The translations under genes were made by a program, and so were the position numbers. A stretch of 64,000 nt of DNA from Podocnemis expansa. Lineage: Eukaryota > Chordata > Testudines > Podocnemididae. Below are positions 62,640 through 64,000 of the stretch, piece by piece (the first letter of the stretch is position 1; each line of letters opens with the position of its first letter). Location of the stretch: NCBI GenBank assembly GCA_007922195.1, contig ML681998.1:12504070-12568069 (forward strand). Direction: 5' to 3'. The notes beneath the pieces are model-generated. The model ran no database searches and had not been told where the DNA came from. It was given only the letters and a program-made list of their open reading frames with translations.

Positions 62640-62904
62640 GTAAGAATTTTACTAATATAAAATACTATTTCTAAATATTTGTTTGCATAGTGTATTTAAT
62701 TCCAAGCTATCCTGTTAAGACTTTCTATGGCTAGAAGACATAATTGACTCATTCTATCAGGGACCTAAAGAAGTCTGTCTAAGGATCTTTGCACACAGAT
62801 TTTTATGCTTCTGCTAGAGGTGCAAGTACAAGTGAGGTTTTCATTGATTACCTATTTTATACTTTTTATTTAGTAACTCTGGAAATTAGTTTTTATGAAG
62901 TTTC

Positions 62905-63070
62905 TGGAGGGGTAGCCATGTTAATCTGTGTACAGCAAAAACAACAAGAGTCCTGTGGCACCTTATAGACTAACAGACTTCAGGCATAAGCTTTGGTGGG
63001 CTCCTCCAACCTACTTAGTCAGATCTGATGAAGTCTGTTAGTCTATAAGGTGCCATCGGACTCTGGTTGG
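62905..63070. mobile_element. Fold-back terminal repeat unit of a PLE-like family
   Basis: GTAGCCATGTTAATCTGTGT, AAGAGTCCTGTGGCACCTTA and GACTAACAGACTTC, followed by the inverted copy GAAGTCTGTTAGTCTATAAG and GGTGCCATCGGACTC. It is a sibling of the other PLE end units but of a different subfamily (CACCTTATAGACTAAC instead of CACTTTAAAGACTAAC). Confidence 0.65.
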
Positions 63071-63221
63071 ATTTTAGAAAGTGTTAATATTGTTCCAAAA
63101 TGTTAACAGTGGCAAAGACTGTGTATGCTTTGTATGTAATGTTACCCCTTGAAAACAAGTTTGGAGATTGATGCATTTAAGCTTTTTTTTAGTACCTCAT
63201 ACACCTCATCTACACTATGGG

Positions 63222-63445
63222 CTATGTCTTCACTACAATAAAGATACAGTTTTTATAGCAAAAATAGCTGTTATTCATCTCCCCCAAATCCTATGGTAAA
63301 ACATGCCTCTTCTTGAACAGCGAGAAAAAGTTAGATGTTCCTCGCCACCCTCACCACCATGTTACTTTCCTGGCGTAGCTCCATCAGTGGTAGCATTGAT
63401 GGGAGCACTTGGGTATACAGGTGCTCACTGTGTCGTGTAGACCTG
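63222..63445. mobile_element. MITE-like DNA transposon piece
   Basis: GGGCTATGTCTTCACTAC at the left and GTCGTGTAGACCTGC at the right are imperfect inverted ends of the TGTCTACAC class, the same class as 29072-32288. The interior has TACAGTTTTTATAGCAAAAA. Boundaries are approximate. Confidence 0.45.
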
Positions 63446-63464
63446 CAATGAGTAAGGTGACATA

Positions 63465-63772
63465 CAGTGGCGTTGCTGGCTCCAGGGGCGGGGAGCACGT
63501 GCCCCAAGTCTGAGTGCTAGTGCTCCGCAACAGCCCAGTCTGGCCCTGGCCCAAACCAGAGTTCCAGGCCCAGGCGGCCCATGGTGGCAGCTGCCTTACC
63601 CAGCCCTGTCCCTGGTTGGGGATCTTGGGCCGGGCCACCCATGGTGGTAGCTGTCTTACCTGGCCCTGTCAGGATCTGGGGCAAGGCTGCTGGTGGTAGG
63701 AGCCCAGTCTGGGCCCTGCCTGGGGGCCAAGGTGCAGGCCCCAGGTCTTTTTCCAGGATAGCATCATTCCTG
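63465..63772. mobile_element. hAT MITE, 308 bp, GC-rich
   Basis: Ends CAGTGGCGTTGCTGG and the reverse of CAGGAATGATGCTATCC. Near-perfect 8-bp duplication GTGACATA (63457-63464) and GTTACATA (63773-63780). It is the same family as 41751-42053 in opposite orientation (shared GCACGTGCCCCAAG / CTTGGGGCAC words). Internal GGTGGCAGCTGCCTTACC-type words are tandemly repeated. Confidence 0.8.
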
Positions 63773-63780
63773 GTTACATA

Positions 63781-64000
63781 TTTATTATTTGTATTCTGAT
63801 AGCACCTAAAAGGCCCCCATTAAGGATTAAAGACACATTGTGCTGGGCACACCACCCACAAGAGCTCCCGTCCCTAAAGAACTTATAATTTTAACAGTGA
63901 CTGAGCACATAATAGCTGTACAGCGACTGAGTCCTGTGGCTGGTCTACTAATGCTCCCACTGTTTCTGCCGTTGGTGAAGTGATGAGAATCCTTAAGAAA
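63781..64000. other. INTS8 intron 20, right edge
   Basis: Unassigned. Words such as TTATTTGTATTCTGATAGCACC, AAAGGCCCC and GGCACACC fit a common amniote CR1/L3-type 3' region in part, but too little is present to call. Confidence 0.3.

Overview
The window is vertebrate nuclear DNA, most probably from a turtle or a closely related reptile. This rests on host exons with consensus splice sites and long introns, and on the repeat types: a young CR1 LINE ending in the ATTCTATGAT repeat, DIRS-type tyrosine-recombinase retrotransposons, Penelope-like elements (PLEs) and many non-autonomous hAT elements. There is no sign of prokaryotic or plasmid DNA.

Two host genes lie on the + strand. The first 1 kb holds the last exon (597-998) of a cadherin whose catenin-binding tail is recognisable, followed by its poly(A) signal. 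After about 4.5 kb of repeat-bearing intergenic DNA comes a CpG-island promoter (about 5540-6240, with YY1, NRF1 and GC-box motifs). It drives INTS8, Integrator complex subunit 8. I could place the first 20 coding exons (5879 to 62639, about 804 residues of an expected total near 995). All have AG/GT boundaries and consistent phases, and no exon is disrupted. The gene runs off the right edge.

Most of the rest is transposon sequence inside INTS8 introns. Intron 7 (12.4 kb) holds a structurally complete DIRS element (20559-26471) with inverted terminal repeats, an internal complementary region, gag, RT/RNase H and an overlapping tyrosine recombinase frame. It also holds a nest in which a near-intact CR1 (29226-32160) sits in a small DNA transposon that itself sits in a DIRS relic. 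Intron 17 holds a much older DIRS copy (about 56225-60815). Intron 5 holds a degraded PLE with RT and GIY-YIG endonuclease remnants and inverted terminal repeats. Short fold-back PLE units recur through the window. Several hAT insertions are exact to the base, with 8-bp target duplications.

The main points for a second look are the DIRS architecture with an Asn in the RT YxDD box of both coding copies, the recurrent fold-back PLE units with target duplications, the datable nested insertions, and a cadherin tail directly upstream of INTS8. I saw no tRNA, rRNA, CRISPR or operon-like structure.
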